A stretch of 64,000 nucleotides of DNA, from contig NW_019091359.1 in the NCBI RefSeq assembly GCF_001949145.1, forward strand, positions 2,630,647-2,694,646, read 5' to 3'. Positions 48,249 to 61,610 of the stretch are shown in pieces. Position 1 is the first letter of the stretch. Every line of letters begins with the position of its first letter. Below the pieces are notes generated by a model, which was given only the letters and a program-made list of their open reading frames with translations, ran no database searches and was not told the DNA's origin. The position numbers were made by a program, and so were the translations under genes. The DNA is from Acanthaster planci. Lineage: Eukaryota; Echinodermata; Asteroidea; Valvatida; Acanthasteridae.

Positions 48249-48846
48249 TTAACCGCTTCCTGCCAGGCCATTTACCAGTGTTGATTCTGCTGGGCTGGGT
48301 GATTTTTCATTTTTTTCTGTTTTTGAAATTCTTCAAAAAATCATAGCTCCATTTATTGAATGTTACACCCACACGAATAACTGTCTGGTGGCTACTCTAA
48401 TCTGACAGGCAACATCTGTTGACACCTGAGTATTTCAGCCAGGCCTGCCACCTTGTAAAAATAGCCCAGATTGTGCGGTGTTACGTCATTTTCTTTTGTT
48501 CCTGAAACTGGCACAGTGCGCTGCTGACGTCTTTTCAATAGGGGTCAGATCAGCGTGCAGCGGTATTGTATCGCTCATCACCGGAGCGCTGCAGCGCTTT
48601 TGTCCCCGGTGGAAATCCGCTTGCGCCGAATGCCCCTAACAGTGATATAATCTTTCAAAACAATGATGGATTTCCTCCGCTATTGACAACTGAAAAAATG
48701 TTGGCAATTCCCAGCAGCTCGGTCTTTTGTTCTGAATACAGTCTTTTGTTACAAAGCCTAGTTCCCTTTGTCCGATTTCAGGCACCCTGTCTGTGTATAT
48801 AAAGCCAACATCTCCGAAACCGGGCTCCCCGGCAGGAAATGGTTAA
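48249..48846 (-). mobile_element. piggyBac-like MITE, copy 2 (uninterrupted, inverted)
   Basis: It has perfect TTAA at both ends (48249-48252 and 48843-48846). TIRs are CCGCTTCCTGCCAGG and, on the other strand, CCATTTCCTGCCGGG. The 590 bases between the TTAAs align to copy 1 in reverse. Confidence 0.8.
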
Positions 48847-48851
48847 AGCAA

Positions 48852-49240
<389 letters not shown>

Positions 49241-50846
49241 TAAGTACAATTGTTTCGTCATACGTCTGTCTTAAGGAATTTATCAAAAAAAACAAGCTCT
49301 GAATTTCAGAAGAAGATACATGGAGGCCTGCTGTAAAACTGTACAATTAATTTAACAGATGTAAACAATATCGTTAGCAAATGCACTGTTCCCTCATGTT
49401 AGTTATGTTAACTTTAATTTGAAACTAGTGCGGGTACCAATGAGTACATCTATCTAGTCTGGTTAGCGGTCCCCTCATAACCGTATAGGCTGCGGGGACT
49501 GGAACAAGTCTGCTATATGAGCGCAATCATTGATTGGATTCCCTGGTAGCCTATGCACAAAAAGTATCATGGGTACCACGCAAAACTGTTTACAGGACAG
49601 AAAATGTTCCCTCTCAAACTTCCCGAAGCTCTTCTGTCTTGGGCGCATGCGTGCACGCACTATCGGTAGAATGAGATATCTCACAGTGAGTGTGATATGT
49701 GGATATATTGCCCTGTCATGTTATCGTTCTGAGCCAATAAACAGACAGTATCCAAGACACAGGTATGACAATGAAAGTTCTTACACTGTTGACAAATGGT
49801 CATCACCAGCATCAAAGACTTCACTGTTCTCTGTGGTCGAGATTGAAACACGAGTCCTTTTTGTCTCACCATAGTGTCAACCTTGGCTTAGATGCTGATT
49901 TAATTCTATCCTGAGAGAGTGAACATTTGCGGGGTTTTCCCATGCAGCCCTTGATAGGCACATGGAGTATGCACATCACTGAGCATGCCAAACTGTAATA
50001 GCGCCCTCTTGTGGTCTGCCAGCCTTTTTTTTTCTTTGGTGCGGTGTTGTCAAGACCATAACAAGACCAGTCAGCGGAGCAGTCACAGGTTGCAGAATGA
50101 CAAAGCAATGCTTTTTTGGCAGTTTATTAGAATTGTTCGTGACTTGCATCGCGACAAGAGATCTGTTGATCAACTTTAGAGGGCTTTACCACAGCGCTGC
50201 TTTGAGGATGTTTGGGGTTTCTTGTATACATGTAGCAACATTAGATAGTTCACTTCCATGTCTGTTAGTGTACTGTGTTTCTCACGGTTTGTCACCACTA
50301 GACATTAATCTGGAGGATAGTAGCACCATTGCAGTAGATCTAAACCATGATTGTTGGGCTTCTCGTCAAGTCCTCATCATTCATGACCCAATTTCTACAC
50401 CTTTTATAAACAGCCTGTAACTCTCCACTTTAAAACCTGACAATTGTATTCTCAATTTGGAACAGAGTCAAAAATAGATATATATCATGTTTGTGATATG
50501 CACTTAAGATGGCTGAAGAATTTGTTGACTTAAACTTTTGTGACACTCTCAAATTAAAGGATCATTCTCAGGAATAATTTATTTACTGCTTCCAACTGTA
50601 AAAGAACAAAGATGGGATAAATGGATAAAAGGACGTCTCCGGAAAATGAAGAATGAGCTAGCGCCCGAAATCAAACGTTGGTAACGTTAGTCTAATTTGA
50701 ATATGAATACGATTGTAAGTTAAAGGCAAATAAGGTCGTATCAAAATAAACGGGGGTGCTTTTTTTTATATCGTCACACTTTTTATTGCATTTTACCTGA
50801 AAAAAATTCTGACTTTGCACAAAACATGGAGAGAAAATTTAGTGTG

Positions 50847-50939
50847 TGTAAAGAAGTTTTAAATTTCACAGGTTAGCTGTAAAGAAGTTTTAAATTTCAC
50901 AGGTTAGCGGTAAAGAAGTTTTAAATTTCACAGGTTAGC
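50847..50939. repeat. Tandem repeat, 31-bp unit, 3 copies
   Basis: The unit is TGTAAAGAAGTTTTAAATTT followed by CACAGGTTAGC. Copies differ only at the first base, so the array is very recent. Confidence 0.9.
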
Positions 50940-53318
50940 CGTACATCAGTCTCTGTAGTCCTTTTTAAGATCATTTATTCTCCTATCACGCTGTATTATT
51001 TCCCTGTAAAACACAAGGCCATCTGTCCTTTGCTGGTTTTCCATCACAAGAAGAATTTTAGTTTTTTCACTGACATCGTTGTGTTTCCTTGGATACTGTT
51101 ATCAGGAAATTAGGGGGGGCTAATGAAGTTACAGAGCCAGTTACTACTTGTACTTAGACCAGGTAAACAACCCCACTTAGTCCCAAGTTGTAACTAAGCC
51201 ATTTAGGGTATTGCATTTCAAATCTCCTTCATCAAGCACACAGGCATCTTAGTGATGCATGTAGCCTAGCCCATATCAAGAAGCTGTAATTTCTCAGAAA
51301 CCCACTCACCCAAATCCAAGAGGAGAGCTTCTGTCACCTTACTAGTCCCTATCGGATTATCAAGAAATCCCTACTCCACACTGCTGGTAATTGAAATCTA
51401 TCATGCATACACAATAACCACTGGCAGTCCACTTGAGCTGTAAGGCATAATTACTTCTAGATTGGGAGGATATTAACACGCCATGCACAGTTTAATTGTT
51501 CTTTGCCTACTGGCATGTTTTCTCTCATCAAGTAATTAACAGTGAAGCATCTGTGATTGAGTGATTCCATCACAGGCTCAATTTGAACCATCTGGTGTGC
51601 TCTGCCGTAAAGCCTTAGGAATGTTACGTGTATCATAGCTCTTGATCTCAGACAGGGTTGTGTATTTGTCAGCCTCTGAAAGACGCACTTGGGTTCTCTC
51701 ACAACAAACAATACTGTTTATTTTTTTTTACTCTTTTCTGCATGATTTTTTTTATAAGTCCAATACTGAGTCAAGGCATTCTCTGGTGAAGCAGTTGCTC
51801 GGACAAAGAACAAAAATATTGTTTTTAAAGTGTGGCTGCAATGAATTTTTCTTCGACACAATTCTTCTGCATCTTTTTATTTTTCTTCAATACATGAAAA
51901 CTCTTACACAGTCCCATTTGGTTAAATGCATTGAAAAGTACACATTTTTAAACATTCAAAATTTTCCATGTTTTCCCAGACAACTGAGGGCGTTGTTGCT
52001 GTGAAGTCATCTAGGGAAGACATGCTTCAGTGCATGGGTATTTCTGTTCAAATTTGTAAAACCAGATTTTACTAACTGAAAGCATTTCTGAGAGAGGAAT
52101 TGATGGGTTCTTATTGCTATGCACCTAAACAACAATGAAACTTCAAAAACAAGAGAACTTAGTTCAGGAAAATCTACAAAAACACAGGACAAACTAATGT
52201 AAACATTGAAGCTTCTTCCTGAGATGACATATACAGTTTTGTTCATGAATATGGATGTACTCTTGTGCATAAAAACCAAAAAGGCATGAAGATACCCTTT
52301 GAAATAGTGAAACCAAAGTTAAAAATAAGGTTTACTGAGCACAAAGGTGCATTTTACAGGTTTGTAATTAAAAACATGGATGGCAGTTACCCTTTAAATG
52401 TGCAGGTAATGTTTTACTAGCAGGTACTTGTTTTAATTTGAATGTGAGTATTAAACTGATTGCTTTGGTTTCTCTCTAAAATCTCTGCCAGAAATCTGAC
52501 ACTGTTCCATTTCTTTTAACATTTCCTTGGTACGCAAACAGAACGGCAATAGGAAGTCTCAGATAAGACCACAGTGACTTAAGACTGCGCGTATATTCTG
52601 GAAATCAGTGGTATCCAGCTGCCCCCTATCATGGGCTTTTGCGAATTCCTGGAACGCTGAGTTTACCATATCTTAAAGCACATGTAAATTTATAGTTGGT
52701 ATTGTTGATTGCAATCTGCATTTGAAGTGACAGTGATGTACTTTCCTGGCAATGTTTAAACCAGTACAGGGGCTATGACTCGTCGTAAGGGCTTTATTCT
52801 GTCTCTTGAAACTTACTCAGTAACATCATCAATGCCAAAAATCCATATTCTGGTCAGGTCCGTTGTTAAGTGCCTTTATTGAAATCAGTAATTGGTTTGT
52901 AAGTGCGGCCTCCACCATTGAGTAAACAGATGACAAATTGCATGTAATCGTCATTTTACCGGATGACAGTGACGAATCGGACTCGTTTTTCTTACAGATT
53001 ATGTTGAAGTCTGAGTAGTGGAGGCTTATGTGAATCAGTGTACGGTTCTTGTCCATGGAAACCATCAAAAGTGCAACCGCTTGCATTAAAATGGAATAGT
53101 TACTATTCCATTATTGCCGTGGGACCTGTGAAATAGTGAACATGCACATGTATACATGTACATGTGTTCCTGCGTCGTAGTTATGGGGACATACACTCGA
53201 CATTTCACCTATTTTGTGGGGACCGAAAATATTGTGGGGACTCAGAAATGTCTCCACAACTCGGTTCAAATTTCCCTAGCAAAAAAACTTCACCCCTGAA
53301 CGCGGTGAATGCGTACCC

Positions 53319-53405
53319 ATGTGTACATGTATACATATACATGTACACATGTATATACATGTATATGTACACATGTATACATATACATGTACATGTGACA
53401 TGTAC
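53319..53405. repeat. ACATGTATA/TACATG simple-sequence tract
   Basis: Alternating ACATGT, ATACAT and GTATAC words, largely self-complementary over about 85 bases. Confidence 0.8.
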
Positions 53406-53989
53406 ACTTTAGTAGATGACTACCAAACTACATGTAAAAACCTTGACTTCCTTTGTTCAATGCATAGTGCCATAGATTACTACATTGTACTGACTATTGC
53501 CACACCTACATGTGCTTGTACATGTATGGATGCACATGTACCTGCAGTTAGAAACGTAACTTTTCGTCCTTGTAAGTATTTACAACATAACTTTGATGCT
53601 CCAGACTGACACTATCCTCCATGCTGTCTGAACAGTATGCTTATTCTAAGCAGACTTTAGGCAAAACAAACACAAACCACAAACAACGTTTTTGTGTAAC
53701 AAAATATTGCTTTATTATGGTATGGTCCATGAGGTTTTTTTACACCCTGGCATATAGCACCTCAGATTGCTTCAGTTATCATTTGCCCTCTGCAGTCAGT
53801 ATATCACACAGCTTGTGTCATACAAGAGCAGTAATTGCATGAATCAAAGACGCCAGCCTGTGAGAATTTGTTTCATTGCCGTGCATATACTGTAGGCAAC
53901 TTGTACATTTATTGCATAACAAGTACAAGTGGAGTTCATGTTCTGCTGTAAGAGCAGTCCCGGTGTCCTTGCTCGTTGAAGAGTTATAA

Positions 53990-54897
<908 letters not shown>

Positions 54898-54978
54898 AGG
54901 TACAATGAGGTTCCTGAGACACCGCTCTGCTCGGTGCAAGTCATGAAGGAAGAGAAGGACCAGTGGGAAGACCTGAAT
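54898..54978 (+). CDS. MAPKAPK2: MAPKAPK2-like kinase, exon 8 (hinge/autoinhibitory start)
   Basis: Acceptor ttttgtgcag and donor ctgaat|gtgagt. It encodes RYNEVPETPLCSVQVMKEEK and DQWEDLN. Thr 327 in VPETPL aligns with the regulatory hinge Thr of human MK2 (Thr 334). Phase 0 at both ends. Confidence 0.93.
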
Positions 54979-56612
54979 GTGAGTATGAGAAAAATGTGTC
55001 GGCAAGACAAAGATCCCGGGAGATCTTTGAAATGAGTCAAGGAAATTGTGAGAAGCAAATTCCTGAGTTCTCATGCCTCTTGTGTGTGTGTGTGCGGAGT
55101 TCGGTCCTATTCCAAATTTGTTCCCAAGCACAAGTGTCAAAGAAACATTTAGTGGAGGATTTGAGTATTTGAAATCAGTTCCCAGTGGGAGCTGGTTTCA
55201 AACCACAAAATTTAGGTATTGTCATCAGATGGTCAAAGAACGTTGTAATAGTTTTTTAACCAGAATTAGATCTTCTCTAGAATGAGAATCTACAAGTACA
55301 ACTTGCACATTTGTGAACAGTCTGATAACTTTAAGAATAAATCTGAGGAGTTAACACACAAGAAGTACACAGACCTCCTAGGTGATCATTTCCTTCGAAA
55401 AATTCAAGCCACCTAATAGCTAGGGCTGAGACAATACACCTGTGTCATGATACGATACAGTTCATGATACGTGCCAGGATATGATATGTATCACGATATA
55501 TATTAATTATAAGAACAAATACATGTAAAATCATAACAAATGAATTTACTCAGGGTCCAAGCAACTGTAGAAAAAATAATGCTGGTTTTGAAGTATTTAA
55601 ATTTCTGCAAACTTCATGAACTTGGAAAGATATCAGCTTTTCAATTTGTAATTTTATCCAATTTATAAAATTCATACAGCTGGTAGGCCTAGTTGTTTTA
55701 TGAATTAATTTAATTTGGATTTAGCCACTTGAATTTTTTATGTTGAATCTCAGAAATGACTTTACTTTATTTGCATTACAAATGATACCAGGATTTATTT
55801 AGCTGTGTACTTCATGACAACACAACAGTGCCTGCATACAATTTTTGTTCTGTCCGCTTTCCTTTCTCCATCGGGAACGGTTGACTTGGGAAAGCCAAGG
55901 TGTTTCTATAGAGAAGATTGCTGGAAGTGGGGAAATCAGAATCCTAGAAGCTAGATCCACTCATGTCAAGTTTGCATGTGCTATGCATAGCAATAGCGGT
56001 TGGGCTAAAACCTTGTTTTGTCCCACCAAAAAATTATCAGCCGGCTAGTAACGTTGCAAAACTGGTGTACGTCCCAGAATGACTATAGCGTAAAAACCCT
56101 TCAAGGCAAGAAAGGTACCAGTCCATTACCGCTGGCACTGTATAGGGTGCCCTCGAGCTATGCTTGACAAAAAATCTGAATGCATACCACGGCTTCGCTC
56201 ATCGGCCTTTAAATACTGTGTGTGTTGTACTAAAACATAGAACATTTCCATGCATGACGTAATATGCGTGCGGCCAAGTTTGTGAACTGGACACACTGTC
56301 ACTTCATATGTACACTGCAATCAGACATGGTCAATCGGTGATGCGTCACCTGAAGTACCGCTCCATGGTGAGACTTAAACTCGTCGCGTTTTCAATTTTA
56401 CACTTTGCACTTTTCGTGCAACGTGTGTGGTTGTGCACTGCAGCTGAGTTATTTATTCTTTTGAAAGCACCGATATTAAAAATTTGTATGGATAAACTGT
56501 ATTGTGAACGAATGTATCACGATGCACCGATTTATCAATGTATCGTTTCAGCCCTACTACTCATAGTGCAACCTGTTCTCACCATCACGTTATGTCTCTC
56601 CTACCCTTACAG
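54979..56612 (+). other. Kinase intron 8, mostly a hAT-like element
   Basis: 1.6 kb, of which 55421-56556 is one inverted-repeat element. The remainder shows nothing. Confidence 0.6.
55421..56556. mobile_element. hAT-like non-autonomous element (TAGGGCTGARAC ends)
   Basis: The left end TAGGGCTGAGACAATACA and the right end (reverse-complemented) TAGGGCTGAAACGATACA are followed by GATACGATAC/ATCGTGATAC words. TAGGGCTGNAACGAT termini are common in hAT MITEs. The flanking octamers (CTAATAGC and CTACTCAT) agree only partly. No transposase frame seen in 1.1 kb. Confidence 0.65.
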
Positions 56613-56744
56613 GACGAGATGACAAATGCCTTGGCCACAATGCGAGTTGACTACGATCAGATCAAGATCAAGGACATGAGTGATGCCACCAACCCTCTCC
56701 TGATGAAGAGGCGTGTCCAGAAGGAACAGCAAGTCAAGTCGTGA
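56613..56744 (+). CDS. MAPKAPK2: MAPKAPK2-like kinase, exon 9 (C-terminus)
   Basis: Acceptor ctacccttacag, then DEMTNALATMRVDYDQIKIK, DMSDATNPLLMKRRVQKEQQ, VKS and a TGA. The export-signal-like segment and the IKIK...NPLL(M)KRR docking segment are conserved. The basic nuclear-localisation part is weaker than in human MK2: KRR-VQK instead of KRRKK, and Asp after IKIK. Confidence 0.95.
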   Translation, partial: DEMTNALATMRVDYDQIKIKDMSDATNPLLMKRRVQKEQQVKS

Positions 56745-58117
56745 TCACAGAGTTTTAGTGCACACCTCCTCAAGATATCTAAACACATAACCCCTTCACC
56801 CCTTTTATCCAAGATCCTGGACTCGGCATGTCAAGATGACCAGGCATTGCCTAAGCATTGCCTATCCCTTCTCTCAAAGACTTTGGTGCCAAAGTAATCC
56901 AATCATTGGAGACACAGAAATGCGCTGACATTCAAACACCATTGCTTCTGTGCGCCTGGTGCCCACACAAAAACCTGATATGTTTGTGCACATTTAGTTG
57001 GAATCGAAGATGTGTCCAAATTGCTATGCTGTGGCTTGAAACTCCATATGAATCTATCTGCCTTGAGCAGAAGCACCCCCTCACCTGTTGAAAGGAGCCA
57101 TGTTGGTCAGGAGTGTTCATTTTGTTGGTAGCTATGCGACCGTACCGGTATGCATTTCATCGTCATTCTCAAACCAGTGAAGTTCAGTTCTGACCAAAGG
57201 AGCCTGTGTTGCTAAGACAATTGCTCCCTCTTGTGGTCCAGCTCGAGGCTCATATGGTAGAGGCTCTAGCCACTGCCTTCAGTCATGCCAAATTTCAAGC
57301 CATCATAGCCTTACTTGTGCATCTTTCAGAAGCAAGTGATGCGCGCCTGTGATGTATCAAACCTAGGATAGTTGGTTGCTAAGTAACACACCAACCTCTT
57401 ATTTGTGTACGAAGTCTGTAACCTTCACTCAGGGAAATGCAATCCCTAAGCTTAACCCCCCCCAGTCACTCTCTTTCCCTGTCCGTGATTCTTTGTAATT
57501 TGTGATGTTTAATTTCTAGACTGAGCCAAGTCTTTGAAGATCCACACTCCCTTATTCCATTTTTTAAACAAACTGTCACCTCCTATGACAGTCATTTTTC
57601 AGTTGCTAAGGCCCACCTTTCTGTAATAGATCCATAAGATATAAAGTTTAGTTCTTTCAAAGATTTTGTATGGCTCCTTCAATCCGATACAGATGTTCCT
57701 TTTAAGCCCTAATCTTGTGAGGAACAAAAGAAGACATACCTATTTGTATGTAATTTGAGTACTTTTGTCAGGCAAAAGAGAGATGTTTGTGACAAATGAC
57801 AGCTGTGTGTGGATAGCTGTACTTTGTTCAGAAATCGTGCGGTGTATTTTTTGTTAAGCCGAACTTTTTTAGTCTAGTTCTTGCCTCAGAATCGTGCGTG
57901 TCAGCTGGCAAATGTGAAGCAGGAACTAGGCTGAATCCAAAAATAAAACAAATAAAAGTTGTAGCATTTCAGCACAATATACACCATACTATTTTCCAAA
58001 TTTTGTATCATGTTTTAATGGACAGGAAATTTATTGCCTTTTACAAATCTCCATTGAAATGTTTTTATGTATACGAGGGTAAAAGAAGTATCTTTTTAAA
58101 AGTACCCCTCAAATAAA
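56745..58117 (+). other. Probable 3' UTR of the kinase gene
   Basis: Moderately AT-rich, no exon. AATAAA signals occur at 57942, 57951 and 58112; any could end the transcript. A further one at about 59064 (tgaataaagc) is possible. Confidence 0.45.
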
Positions 58118-61100
58118 ACGCACAGGTTTTCCTTACAGAATTTCTCTGCGAGAATTTCAGTGTGTGTAGAAGTGACAACATGATGCCTGTGTAAATAGTA
58201 TATACTTGTGATCAACATCAGAATTGGATGATGCTTGGGACGTTCAGGCAACTGTGAGAGCAGGTGTATTATACCCAGCCAGCATGGTATTGGAGAGGGC
58301 GGGGCTTGATGAATCACTCTATTGCCAAATTGGAAACAAGTCTGGACTTGTTTCTAGATATCTCTGCAGGCGAACTTTTTTTTTCCTGCGTAGACCCATC
58401 ACTGGATGATTCTTCTCTGTTAAAATCAAGTAACATTTTGTGTTGGACTTGTGTCCAAAAACCACAGATCCATGTCTAAAGCCATGACCAGGCGATTCAC
58501 AATACAGTGTACCAGCAAGAGGTTGCCATGGAGAGGCCGTGTTTTCGAGTTTGTGGTCGGCAAATGCATGAGCGCCTTGCTGCAATTTGCATTTGAGTGT
58601 ATCAGTGGACAGTGCAGGGGTTTTTGAAATGTGTGCGAATTTGACTGAAGATTGGTTTAGATGATCAGAGGGGCAATAGGAATCTTTATTAAAGCCCCAG
58701 GTTCCTCCACTTGCCAGTCTAGGAATAAACCCTCCTTAGGGCTCATTCTGCCTTGCCGTCTATCCATGAGAAGGGTCTGTACGTCAGTATGCAAATTAAG
58801 TGGACTTTTCTTTTATTAACAAGTGAGTAACATGCAGATAATTCTGCCAAGGTGTGCCAGTTGAGAGGAATGTGATAAGCATTAGACACAATATAGATAT
58901 ACAACTATAGTTCATTGGTAACAGTGATCTCATATTGCAGGTCCTTGTATTGCCAGTCACAAAGACGCGCTGTGAATATTTCTGTTCTCTTTCTGCCAGT
59001 TAAGAAAATGTTTCTTTGTTGACCTTTGAAACCTTTTTTTGCTGGATGCATAAGGAATGCTGAATAAAGCTGTGAGAGTATTTTATTGGAAATCTATTTG
59101 GAATCGTGGCTATGTTCATGATTGCACATGCTTAGCATAATATATGACAGGATTAATCAATGTCACTCAGATTACATGAAGCATGTTATGCACCTAAATG
59201 TGTAGACTTGATTCCAGTCGTTGAATCTAGTATTTTTTGCAGTGCCAATGTTGCAAGGATGCTGTGTGCAGTTACTGCTCTGTGATTTTGTTCCTGCATC
59301 CAGTTTTCAGTTGCAACTTTTATATAGATGTTTTAGTGTCCACCAAAGGTAGATTGCCTGAAATCAGTTTGGGTCAAGATCTCCAAACATTGCATCCTGA
59401 CCAGAACTCTGTGTGGTCAGATACATTTGAAGCTGTGCCTAATGAGCCCCGTTGTTAAGTCCCATGTGGATGTCTTGCTGACGAACCCAAACTTTGGCCA
59501 CGTCTGTTTTCCTTGTGCTAGCCCATCGATATTGTACAGTGTTGAACAACTCAGCATATTTAATCATGTGATTTGATGGTCAAGTCACATGATCCAACGG
59601 GTGTTTCATGTTAAATTTTGTCGTTTTAGTCTTCTGCAGTATTTTTATTTGCTAGAATATTGTACTTTACTCCAAGTCCGTCTTTACCACAAGGTCTGTG
59701 TTGTATAATTCGTAAAGCACATTGTGAAAAGGGTTGTGTTCAAAAAGAAAGCTGTTTAAAACTTGAGAAAATCATACACCCTCAGAAAGTTTACAATTAT
59801 GCCAAGGGTTAAAGGTTTTATTTCAGTTATTGCTAAACTCATGAAGTAAGTACTTTCCCGAAACAGGCTATCTTAGAATATACATAGCAAAGTTTATGCC
59901 CATAAACTAGTTGGGTCTAAAATCAGCCACCGGTGAAATGTGCTTGGCTTCATTTTCAGCTTACAACAGTTCTTTGGTGTCTTAATTTCTACAAATATGC
60001 AAGGACTTTTATACAGTGATTAAAAAGGCTTAGAAATAACCTTGTACTTTTGACCCATCTTTCTGCAAAGATAATACCTTTGGCCCCACTGTAAAGGATT
60101 GTGCTTGGCTGCAGCCGAAGGTTGCGTTTTGTACAAAATGCAAATATCCTGGCATTTGTTAAGCATTATATCCATAATGTACATACCGTTCCTAGGTAGA
60201 ACTTTTTGGAAGTAGACCTTAAGAAAACTGGGTGTATAGTTGCCATTTTATGAGAATAAAAATGAGATGTAATCAAGGTTTGAGAAAGTTGTGACCTTCC
60301 TTGTGTGGCATTTTGATGTGTGGTTTCCCGACGTCACTTTCTTAATTATTGTATGTAATCATTTTAATGTGTTTACGAGTACCATGTTTTTTTCTCCCCA
60401 AGGGCACTGGCAAATAAGAAATGACAAACGAATGGGTTAAAAATAAAGGTGAAAGCACTGTGTTTGAGCGGAACTTGTCGTCGTGGTACCGAGAAGTCGT
60501 GGATGCAACCGTGTTCAGAATTAATTGGTTTGTAAAAGCCTGTGATGATGCATTCGTTGTCAACCACCCGGACAATTAGTTGTAATTACCGTTTCATAGC
60601 CAGCCACTCTTACACAAGCATTGAAGTGAGATGTGTCCTTTGTTCTCGTGTGCTGGGAAGTTCGTGTGCGAAGGATTTCTCAATCGCTGTCATTTGACCC
60701 AGAATCACTTTTTTCTTGGTGTGAGATGTCGACCAAAGTGTACCATAATTAAATTGCAACGGACAAGTGTATCTTGGAAATCGCTGCTCTTTGAGTCACG
60801 TTATTTCAGATATCTATTTCGTGAAAACCTTGTTGTGTACACTACCAATTAGCACCCCCCCCCCCACTCACGGATTTGTCCTGATGGGTTACCTCCCAAT
60901 GTTCCTGTACCCACAGGGTTCTTCTGCCTTCTGGAACCCTTACGCGGTCCGCCTATGAGGATTTTACATTGGGCCGTCCTATCGCGTTCAATAAATTTTT
61001 GGAAAAATAATTCTTTACTAAAACCACCCCATTAAACATTCATGTTGGAATTTTACCTTTATCTTCCTCAAGTAATATTTCGAAAAAGTCGCCTGGAGAT

Positions 61101-61458
61101 GGGTAAAAACGAGTTTTATTAACGACTTTCACGTCTGACGATATCCTACCTAGGTTTCCTTGTTCATGCACGTTTGTTTTCACTCGCCTTACTTTCTTGA
61201 ACATAAAATTGTTCAACCTTGCAAAGATTTACCTACCTTCAGTCGATGGGTTCCAGATTCCGTATCGCAGTTGTCAGCAAAGGTTAGATAAAATATTAGA
61301 ATCTTTCGTAAAAGTAGAATATTGCTTTACGTTTATTACCTTTAGTTACAAATTATCAAATGTGCAAAATATTTTGATCTGTTTTTATTTTTGTTTTTAC
61401 CCACAGACTACAATAAAATTTCAAACCCTAATTCATCTGCGTACGAGACGTACGAGAC

Positions 61459-61610
61459 GAAAGAAATTGAAAGATTGGTGACCAGAAAATCGTTTACTTT
61501 GTGTTTCAGAGACCTCAGGGCTGTTGGTATACGTGGCATAGGGCCCAGAACAGTGCCGGTTTTACACTGTTTTCAATAGGGCTTGGGTTAGTGGACTAAA
61601 CCCCTAGTCC
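61459..61610. repeat. Dispersed repeat, copy 2
   Basis: Aligns in the same orientation to 20850-21000. Both copies share TTTACACTGTTTTCAAT, TGTGTTTCAGA and AAAGAAATTGA(A/G)AGAT. Confidence 0.7.

Noticed and set aside
47132-48846. Inverted repeat as an assembly artefact
   Set aside because: The two arms differ at many positions and one carries an extra element, so they are not a duplicated read.
50847-50939. CRISPR-like array
   Set aside because: The copies are contiguous with no spacers, and the genome is animal.
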